A stretch of 64,000 nt of DNA from Nocardia asteroides (GCF_900637185.1 NZ_LR134352.1:3648001-3712000), one strand, 5' to 3'; positions 49,564 through 58,972 are shown, counted from the first letter of the stretch. The notes: generated from the letters alone by a model not told the origin. A program made the numbers and translations.

Positions 49564-51399
49564 TCAAACGGTGAATCGATCGAAGACCTTGAGTCGCCAT
49601 CCCTGGGGCCACAGTTCGTCGTAGCGGGTCTTCAGGTCGTCGAAATCCCAGCCGTGCACCCACTCCTCGGGTTCTTTCGTTTGTCGCCAGACCGCGGTGA
49701 TTCGTGCGCCGTCGAGGTTGTAGGTCGACAGAAACTTGAGCCGCCAACCCGCTGACCAGAGTTCGCCGTAGCGTCGTTGGAACTGAGCCAGGGTCGCGCC
49801 GTAGATCTGAAATTCTCCGACGGTGGACGGACTCCACGCCGCGGTGTAGCGGGGTTCACCATTGACGTTGACGACATCGATCAGCTTGAGCCGCCAGCCT
49901 TGGGGCCAGAGTTCGTCGTAGCGGGCCCGGTAGGTTGGGTAGTCGGCATCGTAGATCTGCGTCTCGCCGGTCGTACCGGGCGCCCACGCGGCGGTGTAGA
50001 AGGTTCGACCACCGACGACGTAACGGGTGAGCAGTTTGAGCCGCCAGCCTTGGGGCCAGAGTTCGTCGTAGTGGGCCCGGTAGGTTGCGTAGTCGACGCC
50101 ATAGACCTGGGTCTCGCCGGTAGTGGCGGGCCGCCAGATCGCGGTGTATAGCGGTTGCCGGTTCACTACCGCGGTGCTCAGAGCGTGCAGCCGCCACCCT
50201 TGGGGCCAAAGTTGATCGTAGCGGGCCCGGTATTGCTCGTACGGTACGTCGAAGATCTGGTATTCACCGCTGGTGTTCTGAGTCCATGCTGCGGTGTAGC
50301 GGATCGATTCTTGTCTGTCGTGCAACCGCCAGTCGTAGACCAGTTCGTACTTGCCGCCGTGCCCACGCCAGGTGATCCGGCCCTGAGGGCTGTCGGTTTG
50401 TCCTCCGGGCCATCGGTCGTCGTGGGAGTTCAAGGCGACCGAGACGGTCACAGGCGCGAAGAAGTCGTCTTCCCATGCGTCGCGTAGCGCGTCGACTGCC
50501 TTGCCCAGCGCGTACCCGACCGCGGCGCCGATGATCGCACCCGCGATTCCGCCGATGGCCCCGCCGAGCGCGCCCCCGACAGCGCCCCCGATCGCGCCGC
50601 CGGTGGCTTTGGCGATCTCGGTCGCGATCTTGCTACGGATCTTGTCCAGGAGGTCGTCGATGAACTTGCTCAATCCGCCGTTGTCGGCCTCGGAGAGCAC
50701 CAGGGTCGCGAAGAAGGATTTGGGGAAGCCACCCTCGATGACCGGGAACGCGGCGAACAGTCGAGGTGGCGAATACCGCTTGATGTCGCCGTCATCGAAG
50801 TCGCCGACCTTGAAAGGGTCGATCCTCAGACTCGCTCCGGCTCCGTCCACGCTGGTGCCGCCGAGGTATATCTCGTCCTCACCAGCTTCCGTCCCGAGAA
50901 ACCCGTCGGTCTCATCCACGCAGATGACGCGGTGCACCCGGAGCTCCAGCGTGTTCGTCGGCTGTTGTGGCGTCAATCCCGATATGAGGTCGCCCAGTGC
51001 CAGCCGCTCGAGCTTCGCGATGTCGGCGTCAGAGAACCGCGCCGCGGCAGGCAAAGGAATCGCCATCGCCTGGGTCTCGACCGAGACCGGCACACTCAAG
51101 TCGATTCTGGTCAGGTCGCCCAATCGGCGGGCCCGTACCGCAGCGGGCGCCTGTAAACGGGTCAGCGCGCGCTGGGCGGCAAGCGCCTGAGTAGGTTGCG
51201 GCAGCGACCGGAACTGAGCGTCGAACAGTGCCTCCACCGAGTCCGGCTGGGTAGGCAATCGGAAGCGACTGCGGTCGCCGTGATGAGCGGCGACACGCTC
51301 AGCGGTCAGCTCCAGCTCACGCACCACGCGCAGCGCGAGAGCCCTCAGCTTGGGGTCGGCCAGTTCTACCACCTGCGTGTTCGTGATCACGGTTGTCAT
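49564..51399 (-). CDS. Glycine-zipper protein with five C-terminal tandem repeats (BTRD1-like)
   Basis: 611 aa. Residues 1-250 are unassigned. Residues about 258-300 form a long glycine zipper (GGAIGGAVGGALGGAIGG...) that could insert into a membrane. Residues about 350-611 hold five repeats of about 50 residues, each ending in LWPQGWRL or a variant, with conserved Tyr, Ala and Trp. This is the bacterial tandem repeat domain pattern. There is no signal peptide. ATG at 51399 follows GAAGGAG, 12 nt after the subtilase gene. A pore- or membrane-active effector is inferred from the zipper. Confidence 0.75.
   Translation of the reverse strand: MTTVITNTQVVELADPKLRALALRVVRELELTAERVAAHHGDRSRFRLPTQPDSVEALFDAQFRSLPQPTQALAAQRALTRLQAPAAVRARRLGDLTRIDLSVPVSVETQAMAIPLPAAARFSDADIAKLERLALGDLISGLTPQQPTNTLELRVHRVICVDETDGFLGTEAGEDEIYLGGTSVDGAGASLRIDPFKVGDFDDGDIKRYSPPRLFAAFPVIEGGFPKSFFATLVLSEADNGGLSKFIDDLLDKIRSKIATEIAKATGGAIGGAVGGALGGAIGGIAGAIIGAAVGYALGKAVDALRDAWEDDFFAPVTVSVALNSHDDRWPGGQTDSPQGRITWRGHGGKYELVYDWRLHDRQESIRYTAAWTQNTSGEYQIFDVPYEQYRARYDQLWPQGWRLHALSTAVVNRQPLYTAIWRPATTGETQVYGVDYATYRAHYDELWPQGWRLKLLTRYVVGGRTFYTAAWAPGTTGETQIYDADYPTYRARYDELWPQGWRLKLIDVVNVNGEPRYTAAWSPSTVGEFQIYGATLAQFQRRYGELWSAGWRLKFLSTYNLDGARITAVWRQTKEPEEWVHGWDFDDLKTRYDELWPQGWRLKVFDRFTV
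49567..50330 (-). repeat. Five ~150-bp coding tandem repeats
   Basis: The segment coding for LWPQGWRL recurs near 49590, 49740, 49887, 50037 and 50190, with near-identical DNA in the third and fourth units (CCGCCAGCCTTGGGGCCAGA). They are protein repeats of the gene at 49564. Confidence 0.85.
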
Positions 51400-51411
51400 G
51401 GTTGCGCTCCT

Positions 51412-52320
51412 TCAACGGGCCCGGATCCACCCCGCCGGGTGCGGCGGAGCAAGTGATGATTGCGAAGGAATCATCTTGTCGGGCAACGAGTTCGAAATCT
51501 TGGCAGCGATCAGGCCGCCGGCCAGCACGCACGCGATCGAGGTGCCGGATCGACACCGAACCGACCCTGCCGCCACCGGCGCGGTGACGTGATCTCCGCG
51601 CACGATGAGGTCGACATCGGGGGAGGTCGGATAGTGCGGTGCGGTGGAGCCCATGGCAGTGCATGCGCTGATCGCCAGACATGCGTCGGCGCGGGCCGGG
51701 AACAGCACGGAGCGATCAGCGCGATTTCCCGCCGCCGCGATCAGGACGCATCCCGCCACTGCGGCGTTACGCACAGTCGCGGCGAGTCGTGGATGCTCAT
51801 CGTTTCGGCCGAGGGGGATCACGATCAGCGCGACGCGCGGTGCCAGCCATTCCACCGCGTCGCTGACCGCGTTCGGGTGAGCATCTCCACTCGCGGAGGC
51901 GGTACAGGCGATCAGTAGCCGAGCGGAGGGGACGACCCCGCGTAGGTGATCGGTTCCCTGCCCGACCAGCAGGGCTGCGGAAAACGATCCGTGCTCGCAC
52001 AGCAACGGCCCACCAGGCTCGCGGGTGCCGAAGCGTTCGACGGTGATCTGGGCATCCCTTAGATCGGGGACATCCGGGCTGTAGTCGCCCTCGATGAGGC
52101 CCACGGTGACACCGGCGCCCTTGCTATCGGGAAGCCACGATGGCCACCACAACACCCGGGTATCTGTGACAGCGAGGCCTGCGAACGGGCCCGGGGCCCG
52201 CAGGTACCGGGTCGCGCATCGAATGCCGATTTCACCGATATTCGCCGTGCTCGCCGGACCCTGTCGCCGGCCTGTGCGACTGCGGTTCTCCGGAAGCCGG
52301 CGATGGCCGCTGACTGCCAT
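51412..52320 (-). CDS. Subtilisin-like (S8) protease with altered Asp site
   Basis: 302 aa. CEHGSFSAALLVG (His110), AAAGNRAD (oxyanion Asn199) and RSGTSIACVLAGG (Ser261) are S8 hallmarks. The first motif, normally V-x-[DN]-[TS]-G, reads VGLIEGDYS, so the catalytic Asp is replaced by Glu77 or shifted to Asp79. No signal peptide or propeptide is visible, which suggests an intracellular enzyme. ATG at 52320 follows GAAGGTGCG. It is co-directional with, and 12 nt ahead of, the glycine-zipper protein, and divergent from the trypsin-KAP gene. Confidence 0.78.
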   Translation of the reverse strand: MAVSGHRRLPENRSRTGRRQGPASTANIGEIGIRCATRYLRAPGPFAGLAVTDTRVLWWPSWLPDSKGAGVTVGLIEGDYSPDVPDLRDAQITVERFGTREPGGPLLCEHGSFSAALLVGQGTDHLRGVVPSARLLIACTASASGDAHPNAVSDAVEWLAPRVALIVIPLGRNDEHPRLAATVRNAAVAGCVLIAAAGNRADRSVLFPARADACLAISACTAMGSTAPHYPTSPDVDLIVRGDHVTAPVAAGSVRCRSGTSIACVLAGGLIAAKISNSLPDKMIPSQSSLAPPHPAGWIRAR

Positions 52321-52495
52321 GACGCACCTTCTGTACCAGGTATGGGCGTGTCCTTCGTGGTGAATACTGCGCGCAGCCACGGGCTGGTGCACGGGTAGTC
52401 CGCTACCCGTGATGGATCGCTGTATATGCGAGACGCTTGTTGCCTCGAACGGTGGTCGGTCTTGTCACAGCGGGCTGGACAGAGGAGGCGAGATC
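52321..52495. promoter_or_regulatory. Divergent control region between subtilase and trypsin-KAP genes
   Basis: A 175-bp spacer between two genes transcribed away from each other, with ribosome sites at both ends. Divergent promoters are expected here. No operator is obvious. Confidence 0.4.
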
Positions 52496-55400
52496 ATGGC
52501 ATCCAGCGGTTCCGAGGCTGCTCGCTGGGACGGTGCGGACGACGCGTCGCGCCGGTTCGCAGAAAGCGGGCCGTTGCGTGAGGAGATCGAGCGGTCGCGA
52601 TCTGTCAGCGAGACGGGGATCGTGGGCGGCCCCGAGGACATCGAGGCCCGGGCCGACCGTCTCCTGGCCAGTGGCGCTGTCCCTGCCAGCGCGGTCATCC
52701 AACTCGCAGCGTCGGAGGTCGCCTCGACGGTGCCGGCACTCGAGCGAATAGTCGCGGCCTCGGACAACACCTCTGCTGCCTGGGTATCGCGCGCTGCTCG
52801 GGCGGCGCAATGCGTTGCCCGCATATCCGATCAGCGGATGGGCCGGGAAGCACCGATAGGAACGGGGATCCTGATCACCCGTCGGCTACTGCTGACCAAT
52901 AGGCATGTCCTCCCTGACAAGGACACAGCTCGCGACGTGGTCGTCGAGTTCGATGCCGAGGTAGGTGCTGACGGAGTACCGAAACCGGCGAGGCGATTCC
53001 GGCTGAATCCTGACTCGTTCATGGTGGAGGACATCCATTTGGACATCTCCTTGGTCCTCTTGCATCCAGACAATGAGGGGCAGTTTCCCGGCGACAGGTT
53101 CGGACGTCAGCTGCTGGTCCCGATCCATGGATCGGTGCTGGTAGGGGAGAATCTGAATTTGGTCGGACACCCGGATGGCCGCCTCAAAGAGCTGTGGACC
53201 CGGGGAAACCGTTTGGTACTCGTACTCGATCAATTCGTTCATTACTTCAGCGATCAAGGCGTGGCCAACTCGGGCTCACCGATCTTCAACGACCAGTGGG
53301 AAATGGTAGCTCTACACCATGCCGGTGTGCCGAAACGCGACGACACCGGGAATGTCCTGCGCCGCGATGGCACACGGTGGCACACCGGTGATGGTGACGA
53401 CCAGATCGACTGGATTGCCTGTGAAGGAATTCGAGCCGACGCCATCGTGTCCTGGCTCGACACGATCGCGCCGTCACTGCCGGATTTTGCTCGGGTGCTG
53501 TTGTCCGAGTTGACCAGTGCAGCTGATTCCGGAGCCAAGCCGATTTCGTCACCGTCACTACATGGCACCGGCGACTGGATCGCCACCATTGCCGAGAGCA
53601 ATCCATTGGTCGGCCAGCTCATCGAAGAGGCGCAGGACCATCCCGAAGACTTCCGCAATGCGGACAGCGTCCACAACCGGATGATCGGTTTGGTCGCAGA
53701 CCGCTACAGTAAACTCGATCAACAGACCGCGCAGCTGTTTCGGCGGGCAGCGCTGGTCGACGCCGATGGACTGGATGCGGGGATCGCCGCACGGTTGATG
53801 GACTCAGACCGCGTTGAGGCGGCATATATGCTCGATCAGCTGGCTGAGCAGGGTTTGATGGTCGAGAGGTCGGACGGCCGCCGGTATTTCGTCGACGAAC
53901 CCGTCCAGAAATTCGCGGCAACCGAGCTGGTGAATGGAGAGGACGAGGAAGCGCGGAGGGCTCTGCAGCAGGAAGTCCATCGATGGTTGTCCGGGCGCGA
54001 TCATCTTCCGGAGCCGCGGTTGGCGCGTGATTTCTGGACCACCGAGGACGAACTCGAGCACGCCCCCTACGCCAATGCTATCGCTTCGTTCATTCAGCAC
54101 GACGCGACACAGCCGCCTCTGACGATCGGGGTCAAGGCTCCATGGGGTGCAGGCAAGACCTCGCTGATGCGGATGGTGCAGAAGCGGCTCGATCCCGGTG
54201 TAGGGGAGGACCCCTTCGGTTTGTCGCCGCCCGGCTCTCGCACTCCGCGACCCATTCAGCTGGACCCGAGGTCACGAGCCGTTCTGATGGAAAAGGCGGA
54301 CCCTGATCAGCAGCGGTCATGGTTTCACCGCGGAAAGCAATCGGCAGCGGCACGAACTCAACCGGTGAACATTCGTGAGGCGCTGTCGCAAGCCGAGGAA
54401 CCACTCGCCGCCGCGGAACCCATTCCGTTGCTGCGCGCAGAACAGCTTGGCCAGACCAGCGGCCTCGATCCCAGGGATTGGCGCGCAACGGTGTGGTTCA
54501 ACCCCTGGATGTATCAGAGTGGCGAACAGATCTGGTCCGGGCTCGCCCACGAGATCATCACTCAGGTCACCGCGCGTCTGCCAGTCGGCGACCGCGAACG
54601 ATTCTGGTTGAAACTCAACCTCGCCCGGATGGACCGGGGAGCGGTCCGGCGCCGGGTATACCGGACGGTCCTGGAACGGCTGCTGCCTGTGATGCTGGTT
54701 GTGGCGGCGGGGATGGCTGTCGCATGTGTCACCCTGCTGCTGGTCAAGCTGTCGGGCGTCAGTGTTCCGCTGGGTCCCGCGACCAGCGGAATCGTCGCGA
54801 TCGCCACCTCGGCAGGGATCATCGGCTCAGTCGTTCGTACCCATGGATTCTTCGGTGAAGCTGCGGCTGGGCCGTTGGGTGGTCTGGTGCAGGGGCCCGC
54901 TGCGAGCGGATTCGGGCGCGTTGCGGGCGAGGAGCTGAAGGGGACACTCGATCTGTTCCCAGAACCCGGCTACGGACCGAAGTCGGGACTGCTCTATCTC
55001 GTTCACGTGGACATGAAGCGGGTTCTCGATTTGGTCGCCACCGACGATCGCCCGCTGGTGGTGTTCGTCGACGACCTCGACCGGTGCACTCCCGGCACTG
55101 TTGTCCAGGTCATCGAAGCGATCAATCTGTTTCTCGCCGGTGAGTTCCCGAACTGCGTCTTCGTCATCGCGATGGAGCCGAGAGTTGTCGCGGCTCACAT
55201 CGAGGTCGCGTACAGCGACCTGAACGCAGCACTCCAAATCAGCCACGCGCGAGGCGACTGGGCCACGCTCGGCTGGCGCTTCCTGGAAAAGATCATCCAG
55301 CTCCCATTGAGTTTGCCGGCGCCGCAGGGGAGCAGAGATATCGGAAACTACGCCCGCGGCCTTCTGCAAACCACCGGAACCGAAACGCCTTCTTCTGTCC

Positions 55401-56128
55401 CGGTTTCCGATTCAGGCCATCGGCCTGGGGCGCCGCGACCTCGAAACATCGACCTCGGGACCGACCCGCCGAGCCATTACCAGCGGCAGCGGTCGCACTC
55501 GGCCGCTGCACCGACGCAGGATCGCTCAGGCATGCTCGACCTGGATCTCGTGCGACAGTTGACTATCGAGATCCGGCGCCGTAGTCCCTCTCCCACCACT
55601 CTCCCGGAGACGGCGCGTGCCGCTCAACATCTACTGATTCCGCACGCTCCCACTGATTCGCTGCGTCCGGAAACCGTGGCTGCCGTAGAGACTGTCCTGA
55701 AAGACCTGTACCGCGATGCTGATGCTGCGGACGCGATCACCGCAGCCCTGCCGAGCCTGGCCGCGACGACCCCGCGTGAGGTCAAGCGGTACATCAACCT
55801 GTTTCGCTTCTATACCTTCGTCGCGCAACGGCAGCGCCTCGACGGGCTGATGGCTCCCTCTGCCGAGCAGATAGCGAAACTTGCTGCGCTGGCGATTCGT
55901 TGGCCACACCTGATGTCGCTGATCGGGCCGTCCTCGAACGACGGCGAGCATCCACTCGAGGCGCTCGAGCAGGCGAGTCGTAACAGCACGCAGTCATGGG
56001 CGCAAGTCGTCGCCGTCGTGGGGCTGAGCCTTCCCACGGACGCCGAACTACCGATCTGGTGCGCAGACCTGAAGGCATTTCTGGCCACCGACCCCAAGAT
56101 CGGATCGCTGGCCGCTCGATTGCTTTGA
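52496..56128 (+). CDS. Trypsin-like protease - winged helix - KAP P-loop NTPase fusion
   Basis: 1210 aa. Residues 100-330 are a trypsin-like domain: LLLTNRHVL (His137), HLDISLV (Asp183) and VANSGSPIF (Ser259). Residues about 395-480 read as a winged helix (QTAQLFRRAALVDADGLDAG, LDQLAEQGLMV). A KAP NTPase follows: Walker A APWGAGKT (548-555), two inserted hydrophobic helices (about 732-781) and Walker B LVVFVDDLDRC (about 850). ATG at 52496 has GAGGAGG 8 nt upstream. KAP NTPases with protease partners occur in bacterial conflict systems; a signal-gated protease is the natural reading. There is no signal peptide. Confidence 0.85.
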   Translation: MASSGSEAARWDGADDASRRFAESGPLREEIERSRSVSETGIVGGPEDIEARADRLLASGAVPASAVIQLAASEVASTVPALERIVAASDNTSAAWVSRAARAAQCVARISDQRMGREAPIGTGILITRRLLLTNRHVLPDKDTARDVVVEFDAEVGADGVPKPARRFRLNPDSFMVEDIHLDISLVLLHPDNEGQFPGDRFGRQLLVPIHGSVLVGENLNLVGHPDGRLKELWTRGNRLVLVLDQFVHYFSDQGVANSGSPIFNDQWEMVALHHAGVPKRDDTGNVLRRDGTRWHTGDGDDQIDWIACEGIRADAIVSWLDTIAPSLPDFARVLLSELTSAADSGAKPISSPSLHGTGDWIATIAESNPLVGQLIEEAQDHPEDFRNADSVHNRMIGLVADRYSKLDQQTAQLFRRAALVDADGLDAGIAARLMDSDRVEAAYMLDQLAEQGLMVERSDGRRYFVDEPVQKFAATELVNGEDEEARRALQQEVHRWLSGRDHLPEPRLARDFWTTEDELEHAPYANAIASFIQHDATQPPLTIGVKAPWGAGKTSLMRMVQKRLDPGVGEDPFGLSPPGSRTPRPIQLDPRSRAVLMEKADPDQQRSWFHRGKQSAAARTQPVNIREALSQAEEPLAAAEPIPLLRAEQLGQTSGLDPRDWRATVWFNPWMYQSGEQIWSGLAHEIITQVTARLPVGDRERFWLKLNLARMDRGAVRRRVYRTVLERLLPVMLVVAAGMAVACVTLLLVKLSGVSVPLGPATSGIVAIATSAGIIGSVVRTHGFFGEAAAGPLGGLVQGPAASGFGRVAGEELKGTLDLFPEPGYGPKSGLLYLVHVDMKRVLDLVATDDRPLVVFVDDLDRCTPGTVVQVIEAINLFLAGEFPNCVFVIAMEPRVVAAHIEVAYSDLNAALQISHARGDWATLGWRFLEKIIQLPLSLPAPQGSRDIGNYARGLLQTTGTETPSSVPVSDSGHRPGAPRPRNIDLGTDPPSHYQRQRSHSAAAPTQDRSGMLDLDLVRQLTIEIRRRSPSPTTLPETARAAQHLLIPHAPTDSLRPETVAAVETVLKDLYRDADAADAITAALPSLAATTPREVKRYINLFRFYTFVAQRQRLDGLMAPSAEQIAKLAALAIRWPHLMSLIGPSSNDGEHPLEALEQASRNSTQSWAQVVAVVGLSLPTDAELPIWCADLKAFLATDPKIGSLAARLL

Positions 56129-56149
56129 CCCCCATCAAGCAGCGGAATT

Positions 56150-56650
56150 GCAGCGAAGAGGCGACGCGGGCCGTGTCCAATGCGACGTTGCCAGCCTGGC
56201 CGAAGGCCTCGATCTCGGCTCCGCGAAGGTGAGGATAGCTACGTAGGGCGACCCAGGCGAACTCGCTACCGCGGGCCGAGCGCCAGACTCGTCCGAAGTT
56301 GTTCGGGTTGCGTAGGGAGCCGTTGGCGGCGGGGAACAAGACCGCGTGCGGGTTCGGTGTTCGGTTGATGTCGAGGTAGTCGATGGCTTCTTTGATGGAT
56401 TCGATGCTGTGTTGCGGGAGCAGGATCCGGCGCCATCCGTTGTCTGTCTTGGTCGCGGGTTTGCGGACCCATCCGTCGTTACCGGCACCGCGGACCTGTT
56501 CGAGTGTGCCGGTGACCTCCAGGTAGGGGTCGGGCGTGTCGAGGTTGATGTCGTCGAGCAGGAGGGCGAAGACTTCGAAGGGGCGGATGCCGGTTCCGGT
56601 GACGACGTCGACGACCCACACCATTCGGCCGATCAGCTGCGGAACTGGGT
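56150..56650 (-). pseudogene. Tyrosine integrase remnant next to attR
   Basis: One minus-strand frame reads VVDVVTGTGIRPFEVFALLL (catalytic Arg of box I), then KPATKTDNGWRRILLPQHSI, FPAANGSLRNPNNFGRVW and a damaged SYPHLRG, where the His-x-x-Arg box should be. The sequence then diverges: no G-H box and no catalytic Tyr. The N-terminal arm and core-binding domains are also not recognisable. This is the expected position for the integrase of the island. It is inactive. Confidence 0.75.
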
Positions 56651-57071
56651 TGGCGGTGTTGACTCGACCGATCCACGCGGAATTCGCGCGAGGGGCTGGC
56701 GACCTGATAGAAACCGCTCCGCGGTGACCGCGGCCTGGTGTCGATCTGCTGCACAGCCATGTGGTCTCGGCTGGTCGAACCGGGCTCGCTGGGGTGGCAA
56801 CGTCAGAGCACTCACCACGCAACGGTCGGGTGGCCGATTTGCCTGGCTCCCGTCGGCGGTCCGATCCTGGACCGGGAGGATGTTCCTGGCTCGGCTCAGG
56901 GAGGACAGCGGATCTCGGACCCCTGACTGTGATGTCTGACACGGTCCTGTCCAGTGGGCTGAAAATGATCCGATTTCGGTGGTCTGCGGGGTGTTCCAGC
57001 GGGCTCGCTGACTCAAAAGTGTGGGGTTTCTGTGTGATTTCGCCGAACCACGTCAAGTGCCGGGACACAAG

Positions 57072-57105
57072 AAAACCCCCTCCGACCCAGGTCAGAGGGG
57101 GTTTT
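57072..57105 (-). terminator. tRNA-Pro terminator
   Basis: AAAACCCCCTC (57072-57082) and GAGGGGGTTTT (57095-57105) are perfect 11-bp arms. On the minus strand it directly follows the tRNA 3' end and ends in a T run. Confidence 0.85.
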
Positions 57106-57144
57106 GCCTGTCGGGCTGACAGGATTTGAACCTGCGACCACCTG
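57106..57144. repeat. Right attachment repeat (attR)
   Basis: Identical over 39 bp to 14933-14971. It includes the tRNA-Pro 3' half up to the anticodon stem. In the usual mode of integration this copy came with the element and restored the tRNA. Confidence 0.9.
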
Positions 57145-57184
57145 ACCCCCAGTCAGGTGCGCTACCAAGCTGCGCCACAGCCCG
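57111..57184 (-). tRNA. tRNA-Pro(GGG)
   Basis: 74 nt without encoded CCA. The acceptor stem CGGGCTG pairs with CAGCCCG, with discriminator A at 57111. The D-arm is GCGCAGCTTGGTAGCGC. The anticodon stem CCTGA/TCAGG has loop CTGGGGG, giving anticodon GGG (57148-57150). The T-arm contains GGTTCAAATCC. It is intact and is the integration target of the island. Confidence 0.95.
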
Positions 57185-57286
57185 TTCTCTTTCTTGCCCC
57201 CGTTGCCGGGTGCTCGGAAAGATTACCTCACCAGTTCGTGAAGGTACTAATCGGCTGGTAGATGGCTGTTTTGGTCGGGGTGGGGG

Positions 57287-57559
57287 CTATTCGGAGGGCT
57301 GGGCGGGGTCGTAGCCGGGGCAGCCGGGATAGGGCTGGGGGAGTTCGGGTTTGGCGCCGAAGCAGACGCTGTCGGGGTCGGTGGGGTCGTAGGAGTCGCC
57401 GGCGCGGCGGGAGGTGGGGGTCGGGGGTGGGGTTCGGGAGGTGGTCGTGGGGTCGGGGGTGGTGGGAGCGATGGGGGTGGTGGGGCCGGATGTGCTCGTG
57501 CAGGCCGTGCCGGCCAGGGCCAGGGCGAGCAGGGTGGTGACGAGCAGGGTGCGGTTCAC
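57287..57559 (-). CDS. Small Thr/Pro-rich lipoprotein
   Basis: 90 aa. The signal LLVTTLLALALAGTAC gives a good lipobox (AGTAC). A Pro/Thr-rich linker follows, then a short C-terminal part with two Cys (DSVCFGAKPELPQP, PGCPGY). GTG at 57559 follows AAGGGACC. No family recognised; probably a cell-surface lipoprotein. It lies in the first chromosomal segment after the tRNA. Confidence 0.65.
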   Translation of the reverse strand: MNRTLLVTTLLALALAGTACTSTSGPTTPIAPTTPDPTTTSRTPPPTPTSRRAGDSYDPTDPDSVCFGAKPELPQPYPGCPGYDPAQPSE

Positions 57560-57643
57560 GTCGGTCCCTTCATCGGCGATCGCCGACCCCCGTGCGGTGG
57601 CCAGCACACTTTCGGCAACCTTATCGGTGGCCGTTCGACGGCG

Positions 57644-58972
57644 TCAGCGGGGGAGCAGGGTGATGCGCGCGTTGTCGGCGGGGCTGAGGCCGGTGTGGTA
57701 GCGGCGGGGCGGTTCGATGGGGCCGGGGATGGGGGCGATGCGGCGGTGTTCGAGGACGGTGCGGAACAGGATGCGGGCCTCGGCGAGGGCGAACTGGGCG
57801 CCGAGGCAGCGGTGGGCGCCCGCGCCGAAGGTGAGCCAGGTGCTGGTGCTCGGGCGCTGGTCGAGGAAGCGTTCGGGGCGGAAGGCCAGGGGGTCGGGGT
57901 AGTGGCGTTCGGATTCGTGGATCAGCAGGATGGGGACGATCACGATGGCGCCGCGGGGGATGGCGATGCCGTTGATCTCGGTGTCGCGCAGGGCGCGTCG
58001 GCCGGTGAAGGGGGAGACCGGGCGTAAGCGCATCACCTCGGCGACGACGGCGTCGAGGTAGGTGTCGAGGCGGGTGGTGTCGCCGGCGTCGACGGCGTCG
58101 TCGACTTCGGCCAGGGCGGCGGGGTCGGCGGCGAGCATGGCGGCGATCCAGCCGAGGGTGATCGCGGTGGTTTCGTAGGCGCCGAGCAGGATGCCGCGCA
58201 TGTTGCGGGCCAGGGCGGCGTCGTCGTGGCGGTCCTGGTCGGTGCCGATGTAGCGGGCGAGGACGTCGCGACGGGCGCTCGCGCGATCGGGGTCGGCGCG
58301 GCGGGCGGTGATCTCCTCGATGATGACGGCGTCGACCTCGTTCTGGCGGCGGCGCAGCGGCGGGTAGGGGATGGTGAGGCCGCCGATGAACGGGGTGATC
58401 AGGGTGACGGCGAGGAAGCCCCGGCTCTCGATCTCGCCGAACCAGGCGCGCACGGCGTCGCGCAGCCGGTCGCGCCGCTCGGGGGCGACATCGCCGAAGA
58501 CCACGCCGAGCAGCACGCCGATCGCCAGGTCGTAGCCGGCGGTCAGGAACTCGAACGGCTCACCGACCGGCCAGTTCGGCAGCTCTCGCTGGACCACCTC
58601 GACCATCAGCTCCTCGTAGGAGCGCAGCGCCGCGGTCTGGAACGGGGGCGCGAAATGTTTGCGTTCGCTGCGGTGTTCCTCGCCGTCGAGGAAGATCATC
58701 GTCTGCTTGCCGAACATCACGTCGTGGCTGGAGAAACGGCTCAGGACCTGGCCGATCGAGAAATCGTCGTGATTGGCGAACAGTGCGCGCACGTCGCCGG
58801 GTTCGTGGGTGACGAGCATCGTGGGAAATCCCGGCGGTGTCACGACGAACCGTTCCCCGAATTCCAGCAGCGGTGAACGGTGGGTGCCGGGACGCAACAA
58901 TCCGCCGAGTTCGCCGAGCCGGCGCAGCGGTAGTCGGGGCAGGTCGCGGAGCGAGGTCACGGTGTCGGGCAC
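57644..58972 (-). CDS. Cytochrome P450
   Basis: 442 aa. The I-helix is LLGAYETTAI, where the usual acid-Thr pair is E-T. The ExxR motif is in AEVMRLRP. The PERF-like FRPERF is present, and the heme loop FGAGAHRCLG has the Cys thiolate ligand. The fold and length are normal for a soluble bacterial P450 that needs ferredoxin partners (none adjacent). GTG at 58972. It is divergent from the polyketide synthase with a 194-bp spacer, so it may tailor the lipid or polyketide product; this is inference. Confidence 0.92.
   Translation of the reverse strand: MPDTVTSLRDLPRLPLRRLGELGGLLRPGTHRSPLLEFGERFVVTPPGFPTMLVTHEPGDVRALFANHDDFSIGQVLSRFSSHDVMFGKQTMIFLDGEEHRSERKHFAPPFQTAALRSYEELMVEVVQRELPNWPVGEPFEFLTAGYDLAIGVLLGVVFGDVAPERRDRLRDAVRAWFGEIESRGFLAVTLITPFIGGLTIPYPPLRRRQNEVDAVIIEEITARRADPDRASARRDVLARYIGTDQDRHDDAALARNMRGILLGAYETTAITLGWIAAMLAADPAALAEVDDAVDAGDTTRLDTYLDAVVAEVMRLRPVSPFTGRRALRDTEINGIAIPRGAIVIVPILLIHESERHYPDPLAFRPERFLDQRPSTSTWLTFGAGAHRCLGAQFALAEARILFRTVLEHRRIAPIPGPIEPPRRYHTGLSPADNARITLLPR

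Larger units (their letters stand above)
14933..57144. mobile_element. 42-kb genomic island integrated at tRNA-Pro
   Basis: It is bounded by 39-bp direct repeats. The intact tRNA is at the right end with a decayed tyrosine integrase next to it, and a broken serine recombinase lies in the interior. No transfer, replication or relaxase genes are recognisable, so the element is probably immobile now. Cargo is signalling, proteolytic and secreted proteins. Local base composition drops clearly at about 21250-23100. Confidence 0.82.

Noticed and set aside
49567..50330. Repeats considered as a CRISPR array
   Set aside because: The ~150-bp units are in frame and encode diverged 50-residue protein repeats. 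There are no unique spacers of CRISPR size and no cas genes.
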